Below, piece after piece: positions 16,790 through 25,199 of a DNA stretch of 64,000 nt. The notes beneath the pieces are model-generated. The model had not been told where the DNA came from. It made no database searches and was given only the letters and a program-made list of their open reading frames with translations. Source of the stretch: Brevibacillus_C sp046036945 (GTDB taxonomy: Bacteria; Bacillota; Bacilli; Brevibacillales; Brevibacillaceae); contig NZ_JBJQOQ010000006.1 of NCBI RefSeq assembly GCF_046036945.1, positions 1-64,000 of the forward strand, given 5' to 3'. Both the position numbers and the translations under genes were made by a program. The number at the start of each line of letters is the position of its first letter. The stretch's first letter is position 1.

Positions 16790-17656
16790 CTAGGTTCTCC
16801 GGCCAAATAGTCCTTGGGGCCTAATCAACAAAATTAGGATTATGAGTCCAAATGCCACAGCATCCCGATAACTGGAATCTCCATAGGCCACTGAAAAGAC
16901 TTCGATTACACCAAGGATAATACCGCAAACCATTGCACCGGGGATACTACCTACCCCGCCCAGGATCAGCACGGCCAAGCCTTTGAACCCAAGGGTCAGG
17001 CCCATGGACGGAATCAAGGCAGAATAGGTCATGCCAATCAGTACGCCAGCCACTCCGCCGAGCGCAGACGCCAGGATGACCGTCGCAACGATCACCATGT
17101 TGGTGTTGATGCCCAAAACACTCGCCGTCTCCGCATTCTCCGCGGTAGCGCGAATCGCTTTGCCCAGCTTTGTCCGGTTGATCCAAAAGTGCAGGACAAA
17201 CATCAGCACCAGCGATATTCCCAAAATCACCAGGTCGACGCTGCGCAGCTGGAACAGACCCAGATCGTAGATCCGGTCGCCAAAGCTGGATGGGAACGCT
17301 CGCGAATCGGCGCCAAACAGCCGGTTCATGCCTTCGTCCAGGATCGTAGCAAAGCCGATCGTGCTGATCAGCGGCGCCAGGTGGGGAACATTCTTTTTGC
17401 GGAGCGGACGCAGAGCGGTGTATTCGAGGATCAACCCAAATACGGCCGATACGGCAATGGTCACGATAAAAGCGACGCCGATCGGCATGTGAAAGCTGGT
17501 CATCATCATCAGGCCAACCAGCGAGCCGAAGATGAAGATTTGTCCATGTGCCATGTTGATAATGCCGAGAACGCCAAAAATCAGGGTATAGCCGAGGGCG
17601 ATAAGCGAGTACGTACTGCCAACGGTTAAACCATTTACAAGCTGCTGCCAGAACAA
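16790..17656 (-). CDS. livH: Branched-chain amino acid ABC transporter permease LivH
   Basis: Permease partner of LivM, 288 aa with about eight transmembrane segments and the family loop LGKAIRATAENAETASVLG. It starts with TTG at 17656, preceded by GAGGTGA. It is the first gene after a GC-rich hairpin that separates it from the binding-protein gene, a usual arrangement that gives the binding protein higher expression than the membrane parts. Confidence 0.92.
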   Translation of the reverse strand: MFWQQLVNGLTVGSTYSLIALGYTLIFGVLGIINMAHGQIFIFGSLVGLMMMTSFHMPIGVAFIVTIAVSAVFGLILEYTALRPLRKKNVPHLAPLISTIGFATILDEGMNRLFGADSRAFPSSFGDRIYDLGLFQLRSVDLVILGISLVLMFVLHFWINRTKLGKAIRATAENAETASVLGINTNMVIVATVILASALGGVAGVLIGMTYSALIPSMGLTLGFKGLAVLILGGVGSIPGAMVCGIILGVIEVFSVAYGDSSYRDAVAFGLIILILLIRPQGLFGRRT

Positions 17657-17694
17657 GCCGCTTCACCTCTTTTCATCGCTTGGGGGAATAGGAA

Positions 17695-17714
17695 TGCCCG
17701 GGAACACCCGGGCA
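17695..17714 (-). other. Intercistronic hairpin between livJ and livH
   Basis: TGCCCGGG pairs perfectly with CCCGGGCA across a four-base loop. It has no T-run, so it is more likely an RNA-stabilising or partially attenuating structure than a full terminator. Confidence 0.55.
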
Positions 17715-17750
17715 ACACCCCTATTTACAATCAATCAAACCATTCAGATT

Positions 17751-18947
17751 TTACTCAAAGGGTACGTATTTTCCGTCCTTTGCGACAACAACGACGGCGT
17801 CACCGATCGGATTCCGATTCTCGTCGAAGGACAGCTTGCCGGATACCCCTTGGAAGTCTTTCAGCTTCGCCAGTTCGTCACGCAGTACCTGGCGGTCTGC
17901 TTTGCCTGCCTGCAGCAGCGATTGAGCAATAATGTAGATGCCGTCATACGCCTGGGCAGCGAACTGGTCCGGTTTGGAGCCGTATTTCGCTTCATAGGCT
18001 TTTACGAAGGCTTGTACCTTGTCATCCTGCTTTTCCGGGCTGAACGGCGTAGCGACGATCAGGCCTTCCGCAGCAGGGCCGGCGATTTCAAATACCTTCG
18101 GATTGTTAAAGCCGTTGCCCCCGAGAATTGTAGATTGGATTCCCAACTCTCTTGCTTTTTTCACGACTAAAGAGCCTTCTTTATACAGAGCGGACACCAG
18201 AAGCACGTCCGGATTCAGTTCTTTTACCTTGGTCAATTGCGCGGAGAAGTCGACATCCCCTACTGCGAAGCTGGCTTCGCCCAGGATTTGCAGCCCCATC
18301 TCTTCTGCTGTTTTCTTCATGGTTTTGTATCCGGAAACAGAAAAATCGTCGTTGGATGCGTAAAGCAATGCTGCCGTTTTGAAGTGCATTTTGTCATTGG
18401 CAGCTTTCATTGCCGTAGGAACGGCGATGGATTCCGGCAGTGAGTTGCGGAACACGAACTCGCCGATGTCATTGATGCCTTCTACCGTGTTGGAAACACC
18501 GAAGATCGGGATCTCCGCTTCGTTGGCTACCGGACCGGCAGCAAACATTTCGCCCGACAGAGTCGGACCGATGATTCCGACAACTTTTTCGTCATTGACG
18601 AGCTTGTTCACCGCGTTAATGGCGCTTTCTTTCTTACCGCCAGTGTCTTCGTATTGCACTTCCAGCTTCAGCTTGCCTTTGTTGGCTTCATTCAGCTCGG
18701 CAACAGCCAGGTCCACCCCGTTGCGTTGGGCTTCCCCGTATGCCGCACTGGAACCGGAGAGGATAAATACAGCGCCAATCTTCGCGTCTATTTCTCCTCC
18801 GCCTTCGTTGGCTGCCCCCGTATTTGCCTCTGCATTTTCAGCCGGTTTGCTGCTCTCCGGCGCGGTATTGCCGCCCGAACAACCGACGAGCAAGGTTGTC
18901 CCAAGGAACACCGTGCACAATGATTTCAGAAAATTCGATCTCTTCAT
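17751..18947 (-). CDS. livJ: Branched-chain amino acid ABC transporter substrate-binding lipoprotein
   Basis: Extracytoplasmic receptor of the importer, 398 aa. Starting at ATG 18947 (AGGGGGT upstream), the first ~24 residues form a lipoprotein signal ending in the lipobox LLVGC, followed by a Ser/Asn/Glu linker and a periplasmic-binding-protein type 1 fold (IGAVFILSGSSAAYGEAQRNG, VVGIIGPTLSGE). Upstream in-frame ATG codons would bury the signal peptide and are rejected. It precedes livHMGF. The ligand is inferred from the operon; leucine, isoleucine or valine is likely but other amino acids are possible. Confidence 0.92.
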   Translation of the reverse strand: MKRSNFLKSLCTVFLGTTLLVGCSGGNTAPESSKPAENAEANTGAANEGGGEIDAKIGAVFILSGSSAAYGEAQRNGVDLAVAELNEANKGKLKLEVQYEDTGGKKESAINAVNKLVNDEKVVGIIGPTLSGEMFAAGPVANEAEIPIFGVSNTVEGINDIGEFVFRNSLPESIAVPTAMKAANDKMHFKTAALLYASNDDFSVSGYKTMKKTAEEMGLQILGEASFAVGDVDFSAQLTKVKELNPDVLLVSALYKEGSLVVKKARELGIQSTILGGNGFNNPKVFEIAGPAAEGLIVATPFSPEKQDDKVQAFVKAYEAKYGSKPDQFAAQAYDGIYIIAQSLLQAGKADRQVLRDELAKLKDFQGVSGKLSFDENRNPIGDAVVVVAKDGKYVPFE

Positions 18948-18990
18948 GGCTACCCCCTGAGTCATAATATTTCTTTTAAGCATAATAAGC

Positions 18991-19019
18991 ATTTTAATAG
19001 ATACATTCTTGAAACGCAA
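18991..19019 (-). promoter_or_regulatory. Candidate sigma-A promoter of livJ
   Basis: TTGCGT (19019-19014) and TAAAAT (18996-18991) are separated by 17 bases, about 45 bases before the livJ start and just after the trxA terminator. Confidence 0.4.
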
Positions 19020-19020
19020 C

Positions 19021-19050
19021 AAAAAAACAGCATCAGATGTCTGATGCTGT
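19021..19050 (-). terminator. Terminator of trxA
   Basis: ACAGCATCAGA pairs with TCTGATGCTGT across a two-base loop and is followed by seven T on the minus strand. Confidence 0.9.
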
Positions 19051-19063
19051 CAAAATATGCCAC

Positions 19064-19378
19064 TTACAAGTGTTTGCCCAGTGTTGCCATCAAGGCTTCT
19101 TTTGGCTGGAAGCCGATTACCTTATCGACCATTTGGCCGTCTTTGAAGACCATCAGGGTCGGAATCGACATGACGCCAAAGCGGCCGCTCGTTTCGGGAT
19201 TTTCATCGACGTTCAGCTTGGCGATTTTTAGTTTCTCTCCTACCTCACTATCGATTTGCTCCAGAACCGGGGCTATCATTTTGCAAGGACCGCACCAAGG
19301 CGCCCAGAAATCGACGAGTACGGTACCGCTTTCCACTTCTTGGGCAAAGGTTTGATCTGATACGTTTACAATTGCCAT
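19064..19378 (-). CDS. trxA: Thioredoxin
   Basis: General protein-disulfide reductase of the cytoplasm, 104 aa with the active site WCGPCK (C29, C32) and the cis-proline region MSIPTLM. AAGGAGGAGATCC precedes the ATG. In B. subtilis trxA also lies between uvrC and etfA, so the position is ancestral. An extended -10 (TGGTATACT, 19432-19427) lies about 50 bases upstream, and the HxlR gene starts in the opposite direction from the same intergenic region. Confidence 0.97.
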   Translation of the reverse strand: MAIVNVSDQTFAQEVESGTVLVDFWAPWCGPCKMIAPVLEQIDSEVGEKLKIAKLNVDENPETSGRFGVMSIPTLMVFKDGQMVDKVIGFQPKEALMATLGKHL

Positions 19379-19404
19379 GAAGGATCTCCTCCTTGTTTTG
19401 CTTT

Positions 19405-19583
19405 GTGAATCACCTTACGATTCAAAAGTATACCATTCCCTTACGAAAATAACTATGGCAAGCGACACTTTCAAACATACACATATTCTGCCCATCGTTT
19501 GCAAAAGATACGGTCAGATTGACATTTTCCTTGAAAAACGGCATATTGTAAGGAAATTAGACGTTGTACGTTTCCTACTTTAC
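19405..19583. promoter_or_regulatory. Divergent trxA / hxlR-like control region
   Basis: The trxA promoter has an extended -10 at 19432-19427. The rightward gene has TTGACA, a 17-base spacer and CATATT at about 19519-19547. GTAAGG followed by an A-rich end occurs three times: twice on the minus strand around the trxA -10 (19418 and 19445) and once on the plus strand at 19548, where GTAAGGAAA also forms an imperfect inverted repeat with TTTCCTACTTTAC (19571-19583). These are candidate operators. Confidence 0.4.
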
Positions 19584-19611
19584 GCTTTACAATAGATATA
19601 GGGTGATTCGA

Positions 19612-19935
19612 ATGGAACCAAAACATTACGACTACTCTCATATGTGTCCGAAATACGAGAAGGCGATGGAAATAATCGGAAAACGCTGGACCGGTTTGAT
19701 CGTTCGCGTCCTCATGAGCGGTCCGTGTAGATTTAAAGATGTAAAAGAGCAAATACCGGATATGAGCGACCGGATGCTGACTGAGCGAATGAAAGAGCTG
19801 GAAGCAGCAGGAATTGTCGTCCGCCGGGTGTACCCCGAGACCCCTGTACGCATCGAGTACGAATTGACCGAAAAAGGCAAGGATTTAAAATCAGTCATTG
19901 ATGCCATCGGTGTGTGGGGAGAACGTTGGGAATGA
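19612..19935 (+). CDS. HxlR/DUF24-family transcriptional regulator with two cysteines
   Basis: A 107-residue winged-helix DNA-binding protein of the HxlR (MarR/DUF24) family. The core IIGKRWTGLIVRVLMSGP...FKDVKEQI...MLTERMKELEAAGIVVR is complete. Starting at ATG 19612, Cys12 (HMCPKYEKA) is at the position used for thiol sensing by relatives such as YodB, CatR and HypR, and a second Cys39 recalls HypR, which senses disulfide stress through two cysteines. Its divergence from trxA makes a thiol-stress role plausible. The ligand and targets are inferred. Confidence 0.88.
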   Translation: MEPKHYDYSHMCPKYEKAMEIIGKRWTGLIVRVLMSGPCRFKDVKEQIPDMSDRMLTERMKELEAAGIVVRRVYPETPVRIEYELTEKGKDLKSVIDAIGVWGERWE

Positions 19936-19940
19936 AATGC

Positions 19941-19984
19941 AAAAGAGGAGATCTTGGTTCCTGTTCAAGATCTGCCTCTTTTTT
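19941..19984. terminator. Bidirectional terminator between hxlR-like gene and etfA
   Basis: AAAAGAGG-AGATCTTG pairs with CAAGATCT-CCTCTTTT; T-runs on both sides let it serve both convergent genes. Confidence 0.88.
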
Positions 19985-19989
19985 CTTTC

Positions 19990-20949
19990 TTATCCCAGTA
20001 AACTTTTGAACTCTTTTGTCAGCAGGGGCACAACTTCAAACAAATCGCCGACGATTCCGTAATCGGCTACCTGGAAAATCGGCGCCTCCGGGTCTTTGTT
20101 GATGGCCACGATGACCTTGGAGTTGGACATTCCCGCCAGATGCTGGATCGCCCCGGAAATGCCGCAGGCAATGTACAGGTCGGGCGTCACCACCTTGCCG
20201 GTCTGCCCGATCTGCAGTCCGTAGTCGCAATAGCCTGCATCACAAGCGCCGCGGGATGCGCCGACAGCCGCCCCGAGGACTGCCGCCAGTTCCTCCAGCG
20301 GTTGGAAACCTTCGGCGCTTTTTACCCCCCGCCCGCCGGAAATGATGATTTTTGCCTCCGACAAGTCTACTTTCCCCGACGTTTTCCGTACGACTTCCTT
20401 GACGATGGTGCGAAGGTCTTTGATCTCGGCCTGAAGCGGGATCACTTCGGCCGTCCTTGCCGGATCAGGCTCGCTGACCGCGATGTTGTTGGGGCGGATG
20501 GTCACGAAGATCTTTTCGCCGGCAAACGACCGCTTTTGGAACGCCTTGCCGGCGTAGATCGGACGAACAAAAACCGGTCCAGCTTCTACTGCGGTCACAT
20601 CGGAGACCAATCCATACCCGAGCCGGGCTGCAACACGGGGAGCGAGGTCCCGTCCCATCGCCGTGTGCCCGGCGATGATCGCATCGGGAGAAGCTTCCCG
20701 GATCACATGTGTGAACGCCTGGCTGTAACCGTCTGGCGTATACTTGGCGAGCTGGTCGTCTGCAACCGTATATACTTTATCGGCGCCGTGCCTTGCCAGT
20801 TCATCGGCGTACCCGTCTGCAGCGGATCCGATCACGACCGCTGACACTTCGCCGCCTTCAGCAAGTGTCTTGGCTGCCGCCAGGGCTTCAAATGAGACAT
20901 TGCGCAATTGGCCGTCGCGTACTTCTGCCAGAACAAGTACCTTATTCAT
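19990..20949 (-). CDS. etfA: Electron transfer flavoprotein alpha subunit
   Basis: With EtfB it accepts electrons from acyl-CoA dehydrogenases and passes them towards the quinone pool. The 319-aa protein has the ETF alpha/beta N-terminal fold (residues ~1-190) and the C-terminal FAD-binding domain with VGASRGACDAGY, QIGQTGKVV and IACGISGAIQHLAGM. It is the last gene of the fadR-fadB-etfB-etfA transcript, 16 bases after etfB, and ends at a bidirectional terminator. Confidence 0.96.
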   Translation of the reverse strand: MNKVLVLAEVRDGQLRNVSFEALAAAKTLAEGGEVSAVVIGSAADGYADELARHGADKVYTVADDQLAKYTPDGYSQAFTHVIREASPDAIIAGHTAMGRDLAPRVAARLGYGLVSDVTAVEAGPVFVRPIYAGKAFQKRSFAGEKIFVTIRPNNIAVSEPDPARTAEVIPLQAEIKDLRTIVKEVVRKTSGKVDLSEAKIIISGGRGVKSAEGFQPLEELAAVLGAAVGASRGACDAGYCDYGLQIGQTGKVVTPDLYIACGISGAIQHLAGMSNSKVIVAINKDPEAPIFQVADYGIVGDLFEVVPLLTKEFKSLLG

Positions 20950-20965
20950 CCTAATCCCTCTCCCC

Positions 20966-21736
20966 TTAGATCACTTTTGCTTCGTTGCGGAGCAGCTGCA
21001 CCAATTCGGCTGCCTGTGCCGGAATGTCGCCCGAGAGAATGCGTCCCGCCTGTTTTTTCGGCGGCAAATACTGGTCCACCACTCTCGTTTTGGCCTGCAC
21101 ATCTGCGCCGGATAACCCCAGATCATCGGCCGACCAGCGCTCCAGAGGCTTTTTCTTGGCTTTCATAATCCCCGGCAGTGACGGGTAGCGGGGTTCGTTC
21201 AAGCCCTGTTGGGCCGTCACCAATACCGGCAGGGAAGTTTCGACGATCTCCACATCTCCTTCCACATCGCGCTCGACGCGGACGGACGTTCCGTCCACTT
21301 CCAGCTTCACTGCTGTCGACACGTGATTGATGCCCAGTTCTTCCGCCAGCCGCGGACCGCCTTGACCGGCTCCGGAATCGACAGCCATCTGTCCGCCTAA
21401 GATGATGTCAAAGCCCAGCTTCTTGGCTGCTGCCGCCAACACCTTTGCCGTCGTAAACTCGTCGCCGAACAGGGACTCGTCATCGACCAGAACCGCTTTG
21501 TCAGCCCCCATGGCCAAAGCCGTGCGCAAAGCGCTTTCTGTGCGGTCAGGGCCGATTGAGAGCAGGGTCACTTCGCCGCCGTGCGCTTCCTTTAACTTGA
21601 TCGCTTCTTCCACAGCGTACTCGTCGTAGGGATTGATGATAAATTCAACGCCGTCCTCGCTGATTTCGCCGTTATTGATCACGATTTTCTCTTCCGTATC
21701 AAACGTCTGTTTCAGAACAACCAGAATGTTCATCAC
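20966..21736 (-). CDS. etfB: Electron transfer flavoprotein beta subunit
   Basis: Partner of EtfA, 256 aa, carrying the AMP-binding and partner-recognition region. Family features are the N-terminal MNILVVLKQTFDTE, NPYDEYAVEEAI and the central GGQMAVDSGAGQGGP. It lies 11 bases after the enoyl-CoA hydratase gene and 16 bases before etfA, in the same transcript as the beta-oxidation enzymes. Confidence 0.96.
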   Translation of the reverse strand: MMNILVVLKQTFDTEEKIVINNGEISEDGVEFIINPYDEYAVEEAIKLKEAHGGEVTLLSIGPDRTESALRTALAMGADKAVLVDDESLFGDEFTTAKVLAAAAKKLGFDIILGGQMAVDSGAGQGGPRLAEELGINHVSTAVKLEVDGTSVRVERDVEGDVEIVETSLPVLVTAQQGLNEPRYPSLPGIMKAKKKPLERWSADDLGLSGADVQAKTRVVDQYLPPKKQAGRILSGDIPAQAAELVQLLRNEAKVI

Positions 21737-21747
21737 GTTTTCCTCCC

Positions 21748-22524
21748 CTATCGGTCAGTAAATTGCGGCTTGCGCTTCTCCAGAAAAGCGGCAACTCCTT
21801 CTTTCATGTCCTCGGTTTCAAACGCTTCTCCAAACAGAGCCGCCTCTTGGGCAAGTCCCTCTTTGAAACCCTCGGCAAAACCAGTGTGAATGGCCGACAG
21901 GGCAAGCCGAATGGCCACCTTGCCTTTTTCGGCTATCTTTTGCGCCAGCTCTCTCGCCTGGACGAGCAGTTCTTCTTGCGGATAGACCTCATCCGCCAAG
22001 CCGATGCGCTTGGCCTCCACCCCAGTGACCATTCGGGATGTGAGGATCAACTCGGTCGCTCGGCCGCGGCCAACCAATCGGGGCAGGCGCTGCGTTCCTC
22101 CATAACCGGGGATGAGCCCCAGATTCAGCTCCGGAAGCCCCAGCTTTGCTTCCGCGGCGGCCAAGCGGATGTGACAAGCCATCGCCAGCTCCAGGCCGCC
22201 GCCCAGGCAAGCCCCGTTCACAGCGGCGATTACGGGTTTGGGAAAGGCTTCAATCCGGTTGAACAGTCCCTGGCCCGCTTCCGCCATGGCAGCCGCTTCG
22301 GCTCCGCTGATCCCGGTGAACTCCTTGATGTCCGCTCCAGCGACAAAAAAGCGGCCCTCGCCGGTCAGAATGACAACCTTTACCTCGTCATTTTGCTCCA
22401 GAGCTGTCAGCGCCGCGTGCAGCTCTTCGAGGACAGCTCGATTCAGCGCATTGGCTGGCGGATGGTCGATCGACAGCGTCGCTATGCGGTTTTCCACTGC
22501 TACCTTCAGATTGGGTAACGACAT
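21748..22524 (-). CDS. fadB: Enoyl-CoA hydratase (beta-oxidation)
   Basis: Crotonase-family enzyme hydrating 2-enoyl-CoA to 3-hydroxyacyl-CoA. Visible motifs are the oxyanion-hole segment VAGADIKEF near residue 65, the second oxyanion segment NGACLGGGLELAMACH, and PELNLGLIPGYGGTQRLPRLVG with catalytic Glu residues. ATG 22524 is the probable start (258 aa); an ATG 12 bases earlier directly abuts the ribosome binding site AAAGGAG. The gene sits between fadR and etfB, corresponding to B. subtilis fadB (ysiB). Confidence 0.93.
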   Translation of the reverse strand: MSLPNLKVAVENRIATLSIDHPPANALNRAVLEELHAALTALEQNDEVKVVILTGEGRFFVAGADIKEFTGISGAEAAAMAEAGQGLFNRIEAFPKPVIAAVNGACLGGGLELAMACHIRLAAAEAKLGLPELNLGLIPGYGGTQRLPRLVGRGRATELILTSRMVTGVEAKRIGLADEVYPQEELLVQARELAQKIAEKGKVAIRLALSAIHTGFAEGFKEGLAQEAALFGEAFETEDMKEGVAAFLEKRKPQFTDR

Positions 22525-22643
22525 GCTACTATCCATCTCCTTTGTATATCAATACCGAGCGGACGCTCAGTTCAAACGTTGCCAGAATATTGACAAGTTT
22601 ATTGTACCAGACACCCGCTTCCAGAAAAAGCGTTTTCTTTCCT

Positions 22644-23237
22644 TCACTCCGGGCGGCGCTTCAATCCATGCAGGATGGCGTCGTGGATCGGCCCTGCCTG
22701 TGCGGTCAGATCGTATTTGCACTTTTTCATCACCCATGCCGTAGCCGCCTGATCCAGCGTGCCAAAGATGACCTGCCGGGCGATTCTGACGTCTGTCCGC
22801 GGGTGAAACACTCCCTGCTCTACCCCCTCGGAGACAATCTCGTCGATCAGGTGGAAGTAACTTTTCAAAACCTCGCCGATTCCCTGGCTTACCACAGGGT
22901 TGGACTGGCGCAGCTCAATCTGTGTCACCACCGCCATCTCCGGATCCCGCGCCAGCTGACCCAGATGAGCCTCAAGCAGCACGCGCAATTTTTCTTCGAC
23001 GGCGGCGGTCTGGTGAATCTGGCGTCGGCAGCTTTCTATAAACTGTCCCATCTTTTCGTTGAAAACAGAGATGAGAATATCGTCTTTGCTCGTAAAGTAA
23101 AGGTATATCGTCCCGTCCGCTACATTGGCTTCCCTGGCGATCAGCGAAACCCGGGCGTTGTGGTACCCGTGACGGGAAATGATCCGAACGGCGGCATCGA
23201 TGATCGCTTGATACTTTTCCCCTGTTTTTTTGGCCAT
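22644..23237 (-). CDS. fadR: TetR-family repressor of fatty-acid degradation
   Basis: A 197-residue regulator with an N-terminal TetR helix-turn-helix (IIDAAVRIISRHGYHNARVS and VADGTIYLYFTSKDDIL, residues ~10-55) and an acyl-CoA-binding type C-terminal domain. In B. subtilis FadR represses beta-oxidation genes until long-chain acyl-CoA releases it. A perfect FadR-type operator (23277-23294) lies just upstream, which indicates autoregulation of fadR-fadB-etfBA. GGAGG lies five bases before the ATG. Confidence 0.92.
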   Translation of the reverse strand: MAKKTGEKYQAIIDAAVRIISRHGYHNARVSLIAREANVADGTIYLYFTSKDDILISVFNEKMGQFIESCRRQIHQTAAVEEKLRVLLEAHLGQLARDPEMAVVTQIELRQSNPVVSQGIGEVLKSYFHLIDEIVSEGVEQGVFHPRTDVRIARQVIFGTLDQAATAWVMKKCKYDLTAQAGPIHDAILHGLKRRPE

Positions 23238-23276
23238 GGAAACCTCCGCACAAAAATCAAACGGATTATTCTAAAC

Positions 23277-23294
23277 TGAATGATTATTCATTCA
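23277..23294. promoter_or_regulatory. FadR operator
   Basis: TGAATGATTATTCATTCA has perfect 7-bp arms (TGAATGA / TCATTCA) separated by TTAT and matches the B. subtilis FadR box. It sits directly downstream of a candidate promoter, where a bound repressor would block transcription start. Confidence 0.85.
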
Positions 23295-23299
23295 CATCC

Positions 23300-23329
23300 A
23301 GTTTATTACACGAGCCGTCCGACTGTCAA
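23300..23329 (-). promoter_or_regulatory. Candidate sigma-A promoter of fadR-fadB-etfB-etfA
   Basis: TTGACA (23329-23324) is 18 bases from TAAACT (23305-23300). The FadR operator begins six bases after the -10, overlapping the expected start of transcription. The promoter lies between lcfA and fadR. Confidence 0.55.
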
Positions 23330-23349
23330 TGTTGTGCGGCCAGATGACG

Positions 23350-25053
23350 TCACGGATTCGAACGGGATTGCTGCTGATCCGGCTGCTGTACTTGCGCCTC
23401 CTCCAGAAGCTTTCTGCGGAGAACCTTGCCGACGAGCGTCTTTGGCAATTCACGGCGAAATTCATACACATGGGGTACCTTAAAAGCGGCCAATCGCTTG
23501 CGGCAAAAACCGTCCAGCTCATCAGCGGTGACTTGTTCCCCCTGTTTTAACACGATGTACGCCTTGACTGTTTCCCCGCGGTATGGATCTGGCACGCCAA
23601 TAACGGCTGCTTCCATGACTGCCGGGTGCTCAAACAGGACTTCCTCCACCTCGCGCGGGTAAATATTAAAGCCTCCGGCAATAATCAGATCTTTTTTTCG
23701 GTCGACGACGTAAAAGAAGCCTTCTTGATCCATGTAACCCATATCGCCTGTCAGCAGCCATCCGCTGCGCAAAACGGCGGCGGTGTCATCCGGCCGCTTC
23801 CAGTAGCCGCGCATAACCTGCGGGCCTCGAACGGCCAACTCGCCAATCTCGCCGGGAGGCAGTTCTTCACCTGTAACTGGATCGATGATCCGGCAGTCCG
23901 TATCCGGCCAGGGAACTCCGATGCTGCCGGATTTCCGCCGGCCCCAGATGTGATTGGAATGGGTCACCGGCGAGGTCTCCGTCATTCCGTAGCCCTCCAC
24001 CAGCCTGCCGCCGGTCAACAGCTCAAACTGCTGCTGGACGTCAAGCGGCAGCGCGGCGGAACCGCTCACACACGCTTCAATAGAGGACAAGTCGTATTTA
24101 GGCAGCTCGGGATGGTTAATCAGGGCGATGTACATCGTCGGCGCTCCCGGAAAAAGGCTTGGTTTTACCCGGTGAATCAGCTCCAGGATCTGCTTGACTT
24201 CAAAGCGGGGGACGAGCAGAATCTCTGCAGCCAGTTTCACCCCGAGGTTCATGACTGCCGTCATCCCGTAGACGTGAAACAACGGCAGGGCTCCGACGAT
24301 CTTTTCCTGTCCGGGAAGCAATTTGTACAACACTTTTTCCGTTTGGACGGCATTGACGATCAGATTTTTGTGGGTCAGCATGACCCCCTTCGGCACTCCG
24401 GTCGTTCCGCCCGTATACTGCAGCAAAGCCAGGTCCTCATCCGGGTCGATCTCAGCGTGAACGGGCGTGGCCGGACTTTCCGCCAAGAGCTGCGTAAACC
24501 GCTCCACCTCATGCGTAAAGCTGATTTTCTGCCGCTCTCCCTTGCTTCGCTGGACAAGCGGGTAAAGCATCTTCTTGAACGCCGGCAAAAAGTCGCCTAT
24601 ACTCGTCAGGATCACATGCTGTAATGGCGTCTGCTGCTGTACCTGCCGGATTCTTTGATACAGCGCGTCAAGCGCTACAATGACAGTGGCGCCCGAATCG
24701 CTCAGTTGGTAGCGGAGTTCGCGCTCCGTGTACAGCGGATTGGTCTGCACGACGACCGCTCCGGTGAACAGCACAGCGTAATAGGCAATCACCGCCTGCG
24801 GACAGTTGGGCAGCATGATGGCGACGCGGTCGCCTTTTTTTACGCCGCGCTTGATCAAGGCATGGGCTAGCTGATAACAGGAATGCAGCAGTTCGGAATA
24901 TGTGATCCGTTTTCCCATAAAAAACAGGGCGTAATTCGCGGGGTACTTTACCGCCGACTGCTCCAGGAAATGCGTCAAGGGAACGCGCGGGTATGGGATT
25001 GACGCGGGAACTTCCGGCGGATAACTGGCAATCCAAGGCTTGGCATTTGACAT
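23350..25053 (-). CDS. lcfA: Long-chain fatty acid-CoA ligase
   Basis: Activates long-chain fatty acids with ATP and CoA for beta-oxidation. The 567-aa protein has the AMP-binding P-loop YTGGTTGVPKGVMLTHKN, the A5 motif EGYGMTETSPVTHSN, the A8 hinge TGDMGYMDQEGFFYVVDRKKDLIIAGGFN and the C-terminal catalytic Lys region (LPKTLVGKVLRRKL). I start it at ATG 25053, preceded by GGGGG with eight bases of spacing, rather than an ATG ten codons upstream. It is followed by fadR, but a separate FadR-controlled promoter lies between them. Confidence 0.94.
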   Translation of the reverse strand: MSNAKPWIASYPPEVPASIPYPRVPLTHFLEQSAVKYPANYALFFMGKRITYSELLHSCYQLAHALIKRGVKKGDRVAIMLPNCPQAVIAYYAVLFTGAVVVQTNPLYTERELRYQLSDSGATVIVALDALYQRIRQVQQQTPLQHVILTSIGDFLPAFKKMLYPLVQRSKGERQKISFTHEVERFTQLLAESPATPVHAEIDPDEDLALLQYTGGTTGVPKGVMLTHKNLIVNAVQTEKVLYKLLPGQEKIVGALPLFHVYGMTAVMNLGVKLAAEILLVPRFEVKQILELIHRVKPSLFPGAPTMYIALINHPELPKYDLSSIEACVSGSAALPLDVQQQFELLTGGRLVEGYGMTETSPVTHSNHIWGRRKSGSIGVPWPDTDCRIIDPVTGEELPPGEIGELAVRGPQVMRGYWKRPDDTAAVLRSGWLLTGDMGYMDQEGFFYVVDRKKDLIIAGGFNIYPREVEEVLFEHPAVMEAAVIGVPDPYRGETVKAYIVLKQGEQVTADELDGFCRKRLAAFKVPHVYEFRRELPKTLVGKVLRRKLLEEAQVQQPDQQQSRSNP

Positions 25054-25199
25054 GGGCAAATCCCCCAATCCTTTGAATGTCACTCCGCTCCATCCTAACT
25101 CTACCTGCCTACATTGTATGCCAACACATCCTACTTTTCAAACAATACAATAAAATCTGACGATTTCTCAGGTGCGTAAAAAAAGCGGCAGGGGCGCAT

